DNA of 64,000 bases from Trichostrongylus colubriformis (lineage: Eukaryota > Nematoda > Chromadorea > Rhabditida > Trichostrongylidae), in contig OZ022261.1 in the NCBI GenBank assembly GCA_963978905.1, forward strand, positions 22,813,686 through 22,877,685, given 5' to 3'. The translations under genes were made by a program, and so were the position numbers. Shown one piece after another: positions 23,059 to 38,000 of the stretch (within the stretch, counting starts at the first letter, position 1; the number at the start of each line of letters is the position of its first letter). A model generated the notes under the pieces. The model saw only the letters and a program-made list of their open reading frames with translations, ran no database searches and was not told the DNA's origin.

Positions 23059-26000
23059 TCATTTCTCGTTTTTTATATCAAGAATCCTTTGAAGATTCTT
23101 GGACATATAGTAAGGTTTCCCTGGACTTCCGTCGTTCTGTTCGGAATCTTCCACTGAAGTAATAGAGATTTTCAGGAAATTCAAAAATTGTGGGATTCGA
23201 AAATTCATTGACCTACAATTATACTTGAACAATTATTTCCTTTGAAAATGAAAGGTACTCACAGAAACAGATGAATGTTGTGTCCACTGCCATTTCGTAA
23301 ACATCAAAGAACAAATCCGCCACAAAGTAACTTCCTGAAGTAATTATAGTTGTGGTAATGACAGCAATAACAATGATAATACGTTACAATGATGAAGTAT
23401 TCGGACGAAAGGTTTGGTTTCGGCCGAGACTCGAACCCGCACATGAGCTTCCGTGCTGCCCTGGTCATTACACTATCCAATTCAACTATATATACTCCTT
23501 GATAAAAGAATAAAGGATAAAGTTTTTAGCGTTAATCAATCCCTTCTTGAGATGCGCCGCACATTCTAGTTCTATCAGAATCGTGATGGCTGGTGAATGT
23601 GATGTGGCCTATAAAATGACTGACGGTAGCCAGCCGATGTACAAGTTAGTGCCCTTATCTTTGCTCCAGACGTCTGGTACCAACTTGCCTACCTGGGAGG
23701 GATGGAAGGGGTGGTTGGCCTGGGCGGGCGTTGATGCGGGATTTGATCCCCGCACCATGAGAGTGGGGTGTGCGCCACCTGTCACAGTACCACCTCCGCC
23801 CTTTGTGATATCACAGTAATAAGATTGCCAAGTGGTAAGTCAATGTTTCGCCTTCTACCAGTTCATTTGAAATGCGCCGTATATTTCACTTTCAATTACG
23901 ATCTCATGGGAATGTGTAGTGAGCCTTCCAATGAGATGAAAGGGTTGAGGGCGCTGTGTCTCTCACACGACTGTGAATAGCAGTGGACATGAGAGCACAG
24001 TTGTCCAGATTGGTTAGTATGTGGTGTGTATCCTTATTCACAACGCCTCTTTTTAAGGCTTCAGTAAGCTGTAAGTACGTTACGTAAAAGTTCAAGCTAG
24101 TGGCTGAATTATCGGCAACACTATAAGAGTTTTTATTGAAGAAATGAAGACAAGACCTTAGATGAATCTTGGCATGATCTTTCAGTTATGGTTGTTTGGA
24201 TGTTTCAGCTTCAACCAAGAACTGGGGCAAACTGGGGCAAACTCCCTCAGGGGCTTCTTCAGGCGAGTGGTCTTGGGGTCTTTACCTATTCAAACCCCTC
24301 TTCTACCACTACGAGGTGGCTGGTGGACCTCTACGGTCGAGTCGACGGTCTCAGAGGTCAGTCAGTAATTCTACAGGACATCGTCTCCCCGTTTTATCAG
24401 CTGTCAATTTTTTCTGTGGAATAAAATGGTGCTTGGACGAATAGTTTTCATAAAGAATTCACTCTTCCAGACTCTGAAGAAGGCGACGACGCCAAAACTT
24501 CAGTCGGAAAGAAAGTGATTAACAATCTTGGTTGAAGCTGAAACATCCAAACAACCAAGACAAGACCGTTGTAGGGGAATCAGTGGTGAGACAATGCGCA
24601 GTTACGGTACTCTATTTCGAACACGACGCGAAGCGGCGAGAAAGATGAAATTGTAGCAATTACTTGGCATGAAGTTATTCCTCTTTTTCGGAAAACCTTT
24701 CTATTCAATTGCTCGTGGTATGCTCGGAGAACTACTCTTATTCTATGAGAAAGTAAACGCAGAGGTGGGCTCTTCACGTTCATGGGTGGCATTGTTTAGT
24801 AAAGAGCTTCCTTCAGATGCTTACTGTGAAGCAATTTGATTTTTTAAATGTTCTGACACAATGTCGGTATTCTCATGAAGATGAAATGGAAAAAAATGCA
24901 TAAAGTCCACAGTGGAGACATGCTGTGAACAAAACCTTTGGGTTATTTTGTCATTCACAGTACGTGATATTTTGTCATTCACAGACGTCTCGTTTTGGTC
25001 AACATATGGCAGTAATCAATGCTTTTTGATTACTGCCGCCTTCCGCTTGGAAGGAAAGTAACGATGTTGAAGTGTGTACATAATAAATAAGTATAGTCGG
25101 GAAATTGGGAGCATTCGAGGAAAACAAAAAATCAAGAAACTTGCAAAATAAATCAAATTGATACATATCAAAAGTGAAGAAATGCGAAGGCACCGAGAGG
25201 AGTGTGGGAAAACCGAGAGCTGTGAATACGTATTCTCTGAAAACAAGCCATCTTCCAGAAGAAGTAATGTGCGCCGAAACTCGCAAAGAGCGCGGCTTGG
25301 GGTCTTATCACGACCGCAGCACAGTGTGTCGTCCTGCAGTCCTGCAAGCGGGCTAGTTGCCGGCGAAGGCGGGGCAGCACTCATACTTTTCGGGTTTTCC
25401 GCCGTTTTGTACCGCTCTTTCACCACTGTTACATTGGTGAGCACCCGTGCTTTCATATTTCACAGTCTACCAAATTTACCTCTTCCGATGTCTTTAAGAA
25501 CATACCTATCAATACGAGAACAATAGGTACAAAATAGTAGTACAATTCGACCCGTGGTATTCCGTCAACCACCCACTGACCGGAAAAATAGAAAAATGCG
25601 ATGACACCTGTAATGTTGGTGAAAATCAATTTTCATTTGAATGTTGTTCTATTACAAAGTCGTGTCGTCAAAGGAAAAGGAGATACTGAATCTACACGAT
25701 GTCAAGCAAAAATCGGATGATTGTCCTTAATATTCATACATTAAATTGTAGTTCGCATAAAATTGACCTCCTTAGTCAATTCTTTGTCTGGAAAAATTGT
25801 GAAATCCCGAAATTTAGGAACCTCGAATGGATCTGATGGAAAACCTTCTTTCTTTTTCTCTCCTTCCAAATCTTCTCCTATGTAGTTATATGAAAGGAAC
25901 TCTTTTTCCTATAACTAAGTTCTGATACTCTCGAAGGGAACAATAGCTCTTAAAAGCTCTTTCTTGGAACTCAGAACTGATAACTGCGATTAGATGGGTG

Positions 26001-29000
26001 AAACGTACCCATTCCAAGAGTGATCAGCGCTTTTCCAATGAAAAGTAAAATTCCAGCGACTTGACTGACAACGGCAGCCCGCACGCAGTTTCTGACAAGA
26101 AGCAGAAAGCTTTCCTTAGCTGACGTGAAAAAGTTCTTTCCATAAATCGCCATCTGGAAATCACGGAAGGTACATTGAGATATCTGAGAGTAGAAACAGG
26201 AGAAAAACGAATGGGAAAAGACCTTATTCAAGTAATCAATTAAATCTACTTACCATAATAAAAGCATTCTTGGTAAGGAACTTGAAGAACACCTCTAAGC
26301 ACCAGAAGCAGCATTTCAGTGCTCTAAAATATTATTACTACCTGTCCATATGGGGAAGGATGAATACAGTTAAACATGTAAGAAGAGATAATGAAAGCAT
26401 GAAAAGAAGTATAATAATATCAAGTCGGATGAACATTCCACAATAATAAATGATAGATCAAGGAACCGTGAGGGGTTGGGAGAAAGAGGAAGATTATAAG
26501 AAATGATGGTTCTGAAGCGAACATTCGAGGTTAGCGATTATCGGTAGAGAAACCCGGATTCCAAAGCGCGACGTTGTGGCCTGCATTTGCACCTTCCACG
26601 AATCTCTTCAAATTGCAACATCACCTTTCCGAGTTGCTCGCTGTACGAGATGTCAGTTGCTGTCTCGTAGGGTGTATATACATTAATGATTAGGTGGGAA
26701 AGTGAAACAACAGACAGCAGCAATCAAGTAAACAATGAATGGGAGAAAAATCGAAAGGGTAAGGAAAAGGTGTTCGCGGCACGAAAAGTCTATTGAATTC
26801 ACCTCCGACGTTCCAGCATGGTGTTATGAGTACAATATGTACAACCTAACGAACTGCAAGCGTTACGGTATGGTCTTACCGTAGGTCGAAATTGCAACCT
26901 CCCGGTGTCTTTAATAGCAACAAAACAATGATGAAGCTTGGTAAAAATAATATTAAAGTGCGAATAATACAATCAATAGACTAGGTGATTGATGAGAAAG
27001 AATGAAAGTACGAGTGACCGTGACATAGAACTCACGACAGGATGACTTTGATAATTGTGCTTTTGGTTGTTGACAGCTTCTTATCCAAATATTCCAGCAG
27101 AACTCGGAGAATCTTTATGACAGCGATTATCAATGAGCCGAAAGCCAGGGAACCCATATTGTACCTGGATGATGTCAGTTTCAATACTGAGTAGATCAAA
27201 AATAATAGCGACATGTAAATTTTAAAGCAAAATCGGAGCAGAGTCTAAACTCACCTCAGGGCTCGACCGAGAGCTCGTAGTACTGGAAATGATGGCACGT
27301 CTTTTGGTTTGTTTCTTGCCCAGTAATAGCTAGCGAATGCACCAGCAAGTGAAATGTCACCTGAAGCCTTAAGAGATAGTAAGCGCAGTGCTGGAAATCG
27401 TGTTGGATAACTGTTTATCGTTTATGTGCCTCTTAACGAAAGAGTGAAGTGATGAGGTGTCAGTCAAGAAGGGAGATGAAAGAGCAATAGAAGCAATGTG
27501 CAGTCAAAAAGAGAGATGAAAGAGCAATATGAGACAATGTGCTTATGGTAACAGGCAAATGATTCGGGCGAGGATAGGGGAAATATCACTACTAAGTAAC
27601 ACTTTTACTTTGAGCAAGGGCTGCGAAACACCACACGCGTTACTACACACGCCATGTTGCGGCCAGGACGGAGCACCGGTGGAGAGCTGGGGCAACCCAG
27701 CGGTGGAGGTGTGAAGTAACCGCAGTGGGCTAGAAGGGCTGGAAAAGACGTCGGTCGAAGAAGTCAGTGGGGAACGCATGTCCTACTTTTTGATGTGACC
27801 ATTTTACTCCTCTCTCTCGCTACTGCAACACTATAACCTTCGTATTCCAAATTTCATCAGATTTTTTCTCGTGGTGCACTCAGAGCTCTTCCAAAAGCGT
27901 GTACGGAGACTGTAACGTGGATCTAACGATGCAATATCAGGTTGCCTTGGCTTCTTATCTGAGGATGCTTTGAAGCATCATTAAGAATCGTTTCACTATG
28001 CAGAACGACTGCGACTTAGGTAGGCTTCTGAGAAGATTGTAAAAGATTACGAACCAAGTGCTGAGACGAAGCACATCATCCAGAAGAATGCAAAGAGGTT
28101 GTAAACCTGTAGCCAAAAAATCGTGTTCTCTTCTCTCACGAGGCCAAGTAACACACAAGTTGAATCCTGAAACAGTAAGCAGCGCGGTGGTTCACGTTTA
28201 AGCGTTCCATCTGAGAAAAAGCTTTTGTTTTAACTTCTGCGATGCATCAAGTTTTCATTATCCTAACTACAATACCCTAAACTCCACGTTTCCAATAATA
28301 AACGCAGAAAACACAAATATGCGTTTTTTCGTTAGAACTCCATTTCCATTTAACTTCTACATGGAAGTGTATGCCATTGAACTCACCTCGTCAAGCTCTA
28401 CAACATGGTGATCAGATCTGTTTGATGGGCTTGCTGTCGAAACAAAGATGTACGCTGATGATGTAAAGATTCTTAAAGCTATTAATGAACCATTGGACAG
28501 CGAGCAACTTCTTAAGACCGTTGCTCGGCTGAGTGAGGGGACATAGCGGTAGTAGTTGCTTTTAACCCCGAATAAGACAATGTGTATAAATCGCTCGTGA
28601 TTCTTGCTATTTCCTCCCCTTATGTGGTTGATTGGGTTGCAATCTCCCCTGTCAATCTCATAAGGATCATGGATTTTATTAACTAAATACTCTCTACTTC
28701 TCTATGCATATTAACAGACGGTGTAAGTTAGCTCTCTTGCGTACATGGCACATTTTCAAGGCACTATTCACAACGAATAAGTTTGTTTTGTTAAAAGCTT
28801 GTGAGACCTACGTGCCGCTCTTGGATGAGTCTGGTGCCACTCTGTTTCATCCCCCAAGAGGATGGATATTATCGCTTTGGAAAAGGTACAGAATAACCTC
28901 ATGCGAAAAATACCATTTTGCTGTAATAGTTTCTTACACTCTAGGATACCTGAAGCTTGTATTTGAAACAAGTACCTACCTGGGACTATCAACTCTGGAA

Positions 29001-32000
29001 TCAAGGCGAGAAATCATTGCTATGTGTGTAGTCTATGAACACCTGTATCAGGTTAATGACTATGGTTCTCTTGGATTCTATAAGAAGGTACATTCTCGTA
29101 TCAGGCAGGGATGGACAGGTCAATATTTTCCTGATTAGGCCTAGTAGTAATATAAGGGCCAGGAGTTCCACATTCAGAGCGGCGGATGAATAAAGAAGTT
29201 CCTTCGCAGTCTGCAGTAACACGTCGCTGGTACAAAGCGAACCCTCAAGTTCATAATCAGTGACACATGGTCGCACCACGCATGCGTGCCCAGAAATATT
29301 TTCTTGGTCGGCTAATGAATACATTAGGGGTAAATAAACACCTCACTTGTTTCTAGTAAGATTAATTCTTGGAGTAAACCTCTCTTACCTGTACTTGACG
29401 ATATGTATCTCTTTGTTGCCTATTACACGGAGTGCATCTCCTTTTTACCTATTACTTCAAACAAGGTCATGCAGGAGGTATTTATACAGGTTCGATGAGA
29501 ACAGCTTATCTCTTTTCATAAATGTTCCTCCCGGACTTACACGGCAACTTTCTCTTAAAAGGTATTGCTATTTCCATCAACCCAGCACAACCGCATGCGT
29601 TCCGTTCCGTTCCATGGGTCACCTGTGCATGGATTACTACACCACCACTCACGTCACTCCCCCCCCCCCCATGTTTCCAGATTATGAGCATATCCCTTTC
29701 TCATCTTACCATGACCCCACGCATGTGGCATTTCTTGCTTGTGGTCTTAGCATCATCAGAAAACCCATTTTTGTACATGTTCGGCTCCCGTTCCATATCG
29801 AATTCCTGTCTCCTTACCATCACTAATCCTTAAGCGGCACACAACTTCAACTTCAGTTCTTACTCTTCTCCTCATTGACCTCTCAGCATCCCGCAACTGC
29901 AACAAACACTTCCACCTTCTTTTTAGAACTGATCGCCTACCAGCCCGAAATACCTTGCTGCTCAAACATTTATGTCTAGTAGCCAGGAGCGAAACTCCTG
30001 ATCCCCTATATGTTGCACACCCACCTTCCCCTCACCCACCTCATTATGCCCTATGAGTTAGCCGTCTAGAGGCGGGTGAGATGTTTATTCACCCCTAGTG
30101 TATTAATAAGCTAACAAAGAGAATATTTTTAGGCACACATGCGCGGCTCGATCATGGGTCATTGATAATAAATTCGGGGGCTTGTTTTGTATCAACGGAG
30201 TGTTGCAAACTGTGAAGTATGAATGAACCTCATTATTTACACACTTTCACCTTTTCCTCGTGTACATGTGCATCACCTTTTGAATCTTTATGGTCAACAG
30301 CCGGTCGAAGCAATCGCATAGGGTGACCTTACAGGCAGGGCTGGGAGGTGTAAGGTGAGGTGCGAAGTGGACTACATTGTGGTGTTTTTGAGAGGATACA
30401 ATCCTTCGGATATCAGTATTCCCAGAAGACCGCTGTCACGTTCAGATCTCCATCTGTAGACCAGTTCTACTTTACTGCTGAAGTGAGGTTTTCAGAAAAT
30501 CCCGTAGCTAAAATTCCGATGGGGTCCCATTCATGATCATAAGAATCAACTATTACAGCAAGTCTCTACGAAACTCTTGGAATTCATGCAGGTTATCTCC
30601 CTTGACCGGGCTCTCGATTTCCTCGTCCGACCCCTCGATCTTCTCGTAACTGCTTGGCTCATTGGGAAGGATGAGACATCGATCGACCTTTTACAATTAT
30701 ACCCCTATGCCCACGTAGCCACTGTATCTTATCTACTATTTTCCATGATGTAGAGCAGCTTACAGCATTAGGGCCTACGTTCCTTTACTATTTAATATTA
30801 CCCACAAATCTCAAGCAGCCAGTTCATTCTTTCCGAATCTTTTGGGAAAAGCCATATTGAGAAGTGATTATAAAGAAGGCTCAAGGGAAGATTGGAGAAA
30901 AAATTGTTTCTGCCGTCTCATCTGAAATCTTAAATAGCCTTCAAGTGTGTACACTAGCTTTCGCTCGTCACTGTGCACTACTATACAATTCTACAAAACA
31001 ACACAAATTTAGTAGTCTCCACGGTAGGGGTGGAGCTTGCAGAGCATGTAACAAACTGTGAAAATACTACAAAATGTATAATAAAAAAACTAAGCCTTGA
31101 TGCTGTGAGCTGCCTAATACTACGGGAAATCCCCAATCAGAAACAATGGCTACGTGGAAATAGAGATATCATTGTAAGAGGTCAATGGATACACTGTCTC
31201 AGCCATCCCAGTGAGTCAAGTAACTACGAGGAGATGGAGGGGTCGGACGCGAAATTAAGGATCGACTAGGGAGATGACCTGTATCAGTTCCATGAAATAA
31301 GGGGTAATGAAGTGTTGTTGATCGACTTTCATAAGAGTGAATGGAACTCCCACCAGAAATTAAAATACAGAATTTTCCAAAGTCATCCTTCAGCAAAAAA
31401 TTTTCATAAGTTTCATTAGGAGGCCTGAAACTGACAGCCGCTTTTTTTTGGAAAAAAAATTTTAATCGAAACGATCTTACCCTCAAAAGAAACGCCTAAA
31501 ATCTCCGTGTTTCTGACTGAAAGCAAGGTATTTACAAAAGTTGAGGAATGCTATTAGTGGGCACATTTGCCTGCTGGTTATAGAAATTACAGTGAGAGGG
31601 GCTCCCTGATGAGTGCCCACCGGCACTTTGAGGCAGTGAAGGATCAAAATCAAGTCTCTAGTTCCTGAAGCCACCTTTCTGTTTAGCTTGCCGAAGTGAG
31701 TTCAATGGCATATACATCCATGTAGAAATTGAATGGAAATGGCGTTTCAACAGAAAACCGAAAAATCGCGGATCCGTATTTCCGCGTTTACTTTTGAACA
31801 CTTAGCATGGGTATTGTAGTCAGGATAATAAAAAATGCTATGTCTCAGAAGGTGAAACATGAGCTTTTTTAGACAGAACGCTTTATAACATTTTCAAGCC
31901 CCGAGACTTTTGAAGCAGTTGTACAGTTTTCCCTTTCAATACCTGCCGGAAACAACTAACCTGCGTCCTAGTAGAACAATCACACGTTGTATTGCTTCCA

Positions 32001-35000
32001 TCGTTCCGTCGGCAAGCCTCGACTCCCGAAGAGGCCAACCATATTGCTATTGTGCCCCATAAGGCAATTACCTGTGAGTTTAATGGGTGAACTTTCGAAT
32101 ATGAAGTATTTGGTAAAATGTTTTCAACTCACTCCGAGATGAAGGACAAAAGGAAAGATTGGGAAGAGTAGAGTGGACATCATGTGGCCGACAGCCCTTA
32201 AATAGCACTGCTATACTTCTGTGCATTTATTCTTTATTTGAAAAAAGACCTTTCAGTCCGAAGGTTTCGACACGAACCGTCGTTACTATATGTAATCCTA
32301 CTCTACTATATATAATTCGTTTAAGATGTCTGTGTGTCTCCGTTTGTCTGTCACGAAATTCATATCTCGCGCCAGAGCGATTATGGATTCTGAATTTTAC
32401 AAATGATGTAGGGTATGTAGAGAGACAGCAGCGGCGGTGAACCGAAGTGAATGCAACCAATTAGAGCTGGTAAGGAGCTTCAAATGGCGAACGTCACCAA
32501 AATCGTTTTGCCTTTCGCGTTGACTCCTGAGCCTTGATATACATAACTGGTTTGAGCGGTGGACGGGGACATCAATGGTGGTGATCCAGATTGATAGCGG
32601 TTGATAGAATTCGATAAGCAGCGTCAGAAGTCAAAAGTCGCCAGATCCGGTTGGATTCTCGCGTTGACCCAGGAGCATTCATACTCATAGGTTTTTCAAG
32701 GGGTTGGACGAGAAGATCTATGGTAGGTGATTCAAATCGATAGCGATCGATAAGATTCGATAAGAGGTGTCAGAAGGCAAGTGTGACCGGATCGGTTTTG
32801 TTTTTCAAGTGACAGTGGAATGTTCATACCCATGCATGGTAGTTGCAGAAGGTGGTACGGAAATCTCACCGTTAGGTCTGATAGTGACTGGTAATGGCTG
32901 GTAAAGAGTCACTAGCAACCAGACGGGAAATCCCATAAATACGACCAGTTGGAATAGCTGAAGTGTACGATGCTCAGTGTTACTGGGTGAATTTACTTTG
33001 CTTGAGTTCTGTTGCAGGTTTGTATTGACCACCAAACAGTATAGCCTTCTGAATATTGGCTCCTCTCATTTGATAATGCCATCGACATGAATGATCTAGA
33101 TGCCATCTTAGTTCGAAGTAGCTATGCAAGTGAACCATTTTCTAATGTACCAGGCAATGAGGAGTCGACCGCTAGGCCATCTGAAATTCGAAACAGTGCT
33201 GCCTCTCAAGCAAATGATAAGCATAGTTAACTGGCAACTTCTACTAATCATGTACAACAATTAGGTGCTCCGAGTGAACAGCTACCAATCAATTCGAAAA
33301 GCGGTCCTTATGTGAGAAGCGAAATCAGTTACGTGCGAAAATCGGAGGTTAGGCTGTTAGCCACCCAACTCCCCAATTTACCCACTACAGTCGCCAGGAG
33401 AAAAGTGTCACGAACAAGGAAGCCATGAATGAATTAGTTTTTAATCGGGTATTACAAGGCTACAAGAGATCTTCAATTCGTGGAGGCACATTCAGTATTC
33501 AATCAACAACCCCTGAGTGGATATAAACTCGATATTTACGAAATTTGACCTTATTAATTGAGAAAACAGGATGCGAAGTGAAAGGAGTGAATTTCTTGTC
33601 AAGTGTGCATGTTTGTAAATACCGGCACTACATAATCGTCATAATTGCCTTGGATGTGAACGCTCCCTTGCTAGTTGTTGGAAGGTTATCGCATGCCCGT
33701 TGGAAAGTCGGGTTGTGGGCTGTGACATTATCTCCTTCCTATATGACGTATTGAAGCGGGGAATGAATTCAGAACTTTGACGAAACGTCTCAAAACTTTG
33801 ATGAGACGTCAACACTATCTACTTAAAGGCTTATTTCGCCATGAGCAGATGGGTCGACTTATATTCTTGGAGCAGTACATAGATCTTCGAGTATCGGTCA
33901 GGCTGCACCTTTTTCGCGTCGCCACGGAGCGGTATCGTCGTCACCCATTTTGCTGAATTTACCAAAGAGCGAGCTCGTGAGTAGCGTCGGAGTGGGTTCA
34001 AGCGGATGTGCCGTGAATAGCGCACCGTGAAGACACAAGGGTGAAGCCTGACTATGTACCCAAGGCGCTACTGTTTCAAGAAGATAAGTTGACCTATCTG
34101 ACTATCGCGTGCCTTTCAGCAAACGAGTGTGCAATCTCAGCATGCAACTGTTAGTCTGCATACTGTGTTGAATTGCAATATTTTCCTGTATTCGTATTTA
34201 TAGGTTCCACGATAGCTATGACCGAGAGTCTTCCGCTGTTGGAATAAAGGCATACATATGTATTGAACAAAATTGTCTGAATACGTTACTAACAAAGTTA
34301 TATGACCAGCTTACGAAATCGAAAATTTCTTTACTCGTACCTAAACTCGGTTTCATTCGTGTTTATGTATCACTTGCAATAAATATGTAATGTAATGTAA
34401 TATAATGAAATATTTGAAATACCGTGTATTACCCTATTTAGAATTAATTTACCTATGGCTTTCTATTTTCCTCTTGGTAGCTAGTAGGCAATTTAGGGAA
34501 CTTGGTGGCTAGCCGCTCGACCTCGGATTCTTGCACATACTTAATTTTGCTTCGTGCATTAGGTGCGAAGTAGGTCAAGCAACCATTCGTACCACTTTAT
34601 ACACACCCAATCCAAAACCATCCAACGCTGGACTGTCTATTTTCCGATACAGTGATCACTACAGCTTGAAGGCAGCTTTAGGGGAAATTCGGACGAAAAG
34701 TAAAAGAAGTAGTGAATATGAGAGTTGAGATGCCTAGTAATAGGACAGTGGAGAAAAAACGTATAAAAATGGCCAAATACCCGAGAAATAGGACCCCTTC
34801 CCACAGCTTGTTCTAGGCGCGCACGACCTTTCCGTCAAGAGCGGGTAGTCCGCATAGGTTTTCCATGGGCATTATCAAGACGTAAACATGAAGGGATGTT
34901 CGGAAATGCGACAGCATCTAATTTCATGTGGTGAGCCTCAAGTTGAAAGTGAAAAGCGCGCTGCGATACTTTCAATCCTGCCGATTTCCTTGACCAACCT

Positions 35001-38000
35001 CACTGTGATCAACCACTAATCACGTCGCCTGGAGGCGGGCTGCTCTAAACCAAGGCGGCTTGCCCTGATGATGCCGCCTCCGCCACAGCTCAAGGGGGCG
35101 CCTTCCACGGGGGATTTCGCCATGCATAGGCCTTTCAGACCCGTAGTTTGTCACTAAATGACTCCTTTTGAGATTACTTATCACCCACATTATCCCTAAC
35201 ACTGTCTTTAAGGGTCAATGATCAAAGGGTAAACGAATTCGTCCTTGATCCGATACCAGTTGCAACAAAGGATAGCGGTCGCTAAATTCTAAACTTCCGA
35301 AAAGTGTGAGAAGGGATCACCTGTATCACCTGTCTTCTCGTTGCTCATTGAGAGTCCCGAGCAAGCACCAGCAACGTCTCCACTCGTCCCTTCGCGAGCC
35401 AAAGCAGTCCAGTGAACGTTTCTGACATCAGGAACACGTAGCATCTCGTTCCCTTCGCGCAGGAGATCCAGTCTGTAACCGCTCTGGTCCAACATTCATC
35501 GCCACAGGGACGGCATGACGTGTCCGGCCCATCTAATCTTCGATTCCTTGGGAATTACGACGGCATCCCTGATCTTTGTTTGACGACGGAGTTCAGAACT
35601 GCGAATTCTCCTGTACAATTGCGTGGATCGGGATACTCTGAGCATCGTCCCGATGGCGCGTTGTATGACGCTGACCGCATGCTCCTCCTGCTAAGGTAGA
35701 GACCAAATCTCTGAGGCGTATGTTTGGGAAGGAAGGACAGCGGAATCGAAGAGATGGGCGTGGAGCCGGATGTTCTTTGTCCTCTTCACTACTCCCTCGT
35801 TGGTCTTGAAGGCTCCCCAAGCCGCTCTTTTCCATCTGCTCAGCTCTGGTGCTAAGTCGTTCGTCATATTGACCGACCCGACCTAGGCCCACATTGCTGA
35901 AGCATTCAGGGATGTTCGTTCCGTTGAGCGTGAATAGGGCATCAGGTACCAATCCGTTCCTTCTGAACATCGTCCTCGTCAACTTCAGCTGCAGGCCGAT
36001 CTTCCCACATTTGCAGTCGAAACCGGCTAGCATTCGCTCCGCTTGCTGGATTGTCGGTGTTATTAGCACGATGTCGTCAGCGAAGCGGGGGTGGTGTAGA
36101 TGCCGGAGGGACTTCACTCCCAATCCTCCGATTCCAGTTGACGCACGACGTTCTCGAGAGCGGCACTGAAAAGTTTAGGCGAGGTTGCGTCGCCTTGTCG
36201 AGCCATCTCTTCACGTCAATGATGACTTCCTTGTAGAATGGCAAGATCCTGGTCGTGAAATTGCTGTAGAGTTCACGAAGTACTCTTACGTTCTGGGTAG
36301 GCACGTCCCGGTTTCCTGGGGCTTTGATAACTGCTTCTGTCTCAACGAAGTCGAAGGCTTTGTATGAGAGACATAATGGCATCTTGTACACTCGCGACAC
36401 TTCAATGAGCGTAGTGACCGTGTGGATGTGATCGATTGTATTGAATCCTCTCCGAAACCCAGCCTGCTCGTATGGCTGTCCTCCGTCTAAAGCTCTATCG
36501 ATCCCATTCAAGATGACACGAGTGAAGAGCTTGTGACTACAGATAGCAGGCAGATTGGACGATATTGCCAATGTCGTGTGGATCTCCCTTCTTATCCATC
36601 AACACATCCTGCTGATTTTCCACGATGTGTGTACCTCATTCCGGCAGGTAGCGCGTGGAGAGTCGGGACAGTGTTTTGACGACGACTGGCGGCAGATTCT
36701 TCTGATTTTCCGGTCCGATCCTGTCGGGGCCGGGTGCTGCACCATTCTTCACACGAAATGGCGTGTCGGACTTCGCAAGGGAGAACTGATGGTATGACAT
36801 ATCTCCTGCTTTAGATTGCTCCTAGGCAGTTGCTCCATGGCTATCGAAGAGGTCCGGGTAGAAGTCGTAGATGACCTTCTCCATTGCCCTTCGGGATGCA
36901 GTAACTGTACCGTCCGGACGCCGGAGACTGGCCATTTTTGCGTTATAACTGGAGAAATTTTGGCGGGCATTGCGGATGCTCCCCCAGCCCCTGTTGCTTC
37001 AGCCAGCACTGCTGCTCTCACTGACTGAGTTCCAGCCGCTGTTTATTTGTTCTTTTCGAAGCTGAATTTTTACCGACCAACGGTTATAGAGCTGTCGAAA
37101 GGGCTTTTCCTTTTCTACAACATTCTGCTGGCAATTTTTTGCACACATGATTTTTCAGTGCAGATCCCTGAAATGTCAATTTCGGGCGACATAAAATAGC
37201 GAGCGACCTTTACATTAGACTCTTCGCTAATGGCAAAACGCCAACAAAACAACTCGAGAGCCTGCGTGACCTAAAGAAAGGACTGTATAGACATAAAGAC
37301 AGCTGGAAGGCCCAATATCAAAGGCGAAGCAGGACTTCCGACCCAAGAAATCCATAAACTGCACTTGGTGAGACAGGGAGGGCACTGGACGCTGGAGCGT
37401 GACCGGGAGTGAGGTGAGTCAGTTGAGAAAATCCTTTGAAGGACGTCAGGTCATCGTCCTCTACTACATCAAACAACGTCACTTCACAAAGATCGTCAAA
37501 GCTACTCTCCATGGTCCCGATTGGGAAGTTCAGCCAATCCCATCGTAATACTCGCACTTTGCGCCAAAAGATGTTCGTCATGCCCGCTCGCTGCTTCCTC
37601 GAGGAAAGAAGTTGTCTTTAAAATTGGGGACACTCGGAAATATTTTCCCGACAGCTTATTCTAGTTCAGGCCGAACGCAGTTAGCGGTATGTCATTGCAC
37701 TGTAGTGAAAAAGTAAAACAAGTTTTTGGGTTATCACGAATAATTCCTACTTGTTCACTTTTCCGAAACGATTGTAATACTGGATTTCAAATATTATGTT
37801 TTGGTATTATTGTGATATTGAAATATTGAGTATTTTCACCGAATAGAAAATGGCGGGAACTCAGTCCCCCACCTAATATTTCTTACTTGCTGGACTCCTC
37901 GATCAACGCCACAGCGATGGAAATTCGTTTTTGAACGAAGAAAAGCACGAGAAGCACAATAAGTAGGGCGGCGCTCGCTATGACGGCTGAAAGAGCGAAA

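Noticed and set aside
23413..23484. A functional tRNA gene
   Set aside because: A and B boxes are fair but no acceptor stem can form.
25016..25456. A 146-codon minus-strand frame in phase with CTL exon 19, considered as the C-terminus of the protein
   Set aside because: It has no CTL character. Two in-phase exons further on (23334-23263 and 23153-23059) carry the conserved C-terminal motif and a stop, followed by AATAAA.
29347..29826. A 159-codon plus-strand frame, the longest single-frame stretch besides the transposon pieces and CTL exon 1
   Set aside because: Composition is pyrimidine-rich, there is no family pattern, and it lies antisense in a CTL intron; likely chance.
32805..33035. 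Minus frame with TLQLFQLVVFMGF, considered as a CTL membrane exon
   Set aside because: The true segment (VYNLFAFFWMMCFVSALG) was found in exon 14 and all phases close without this frame.
34380..34410. TAATG microsatellite as a regulatory array
   Set aside because: Short, imperfect simple repeat with no other support.
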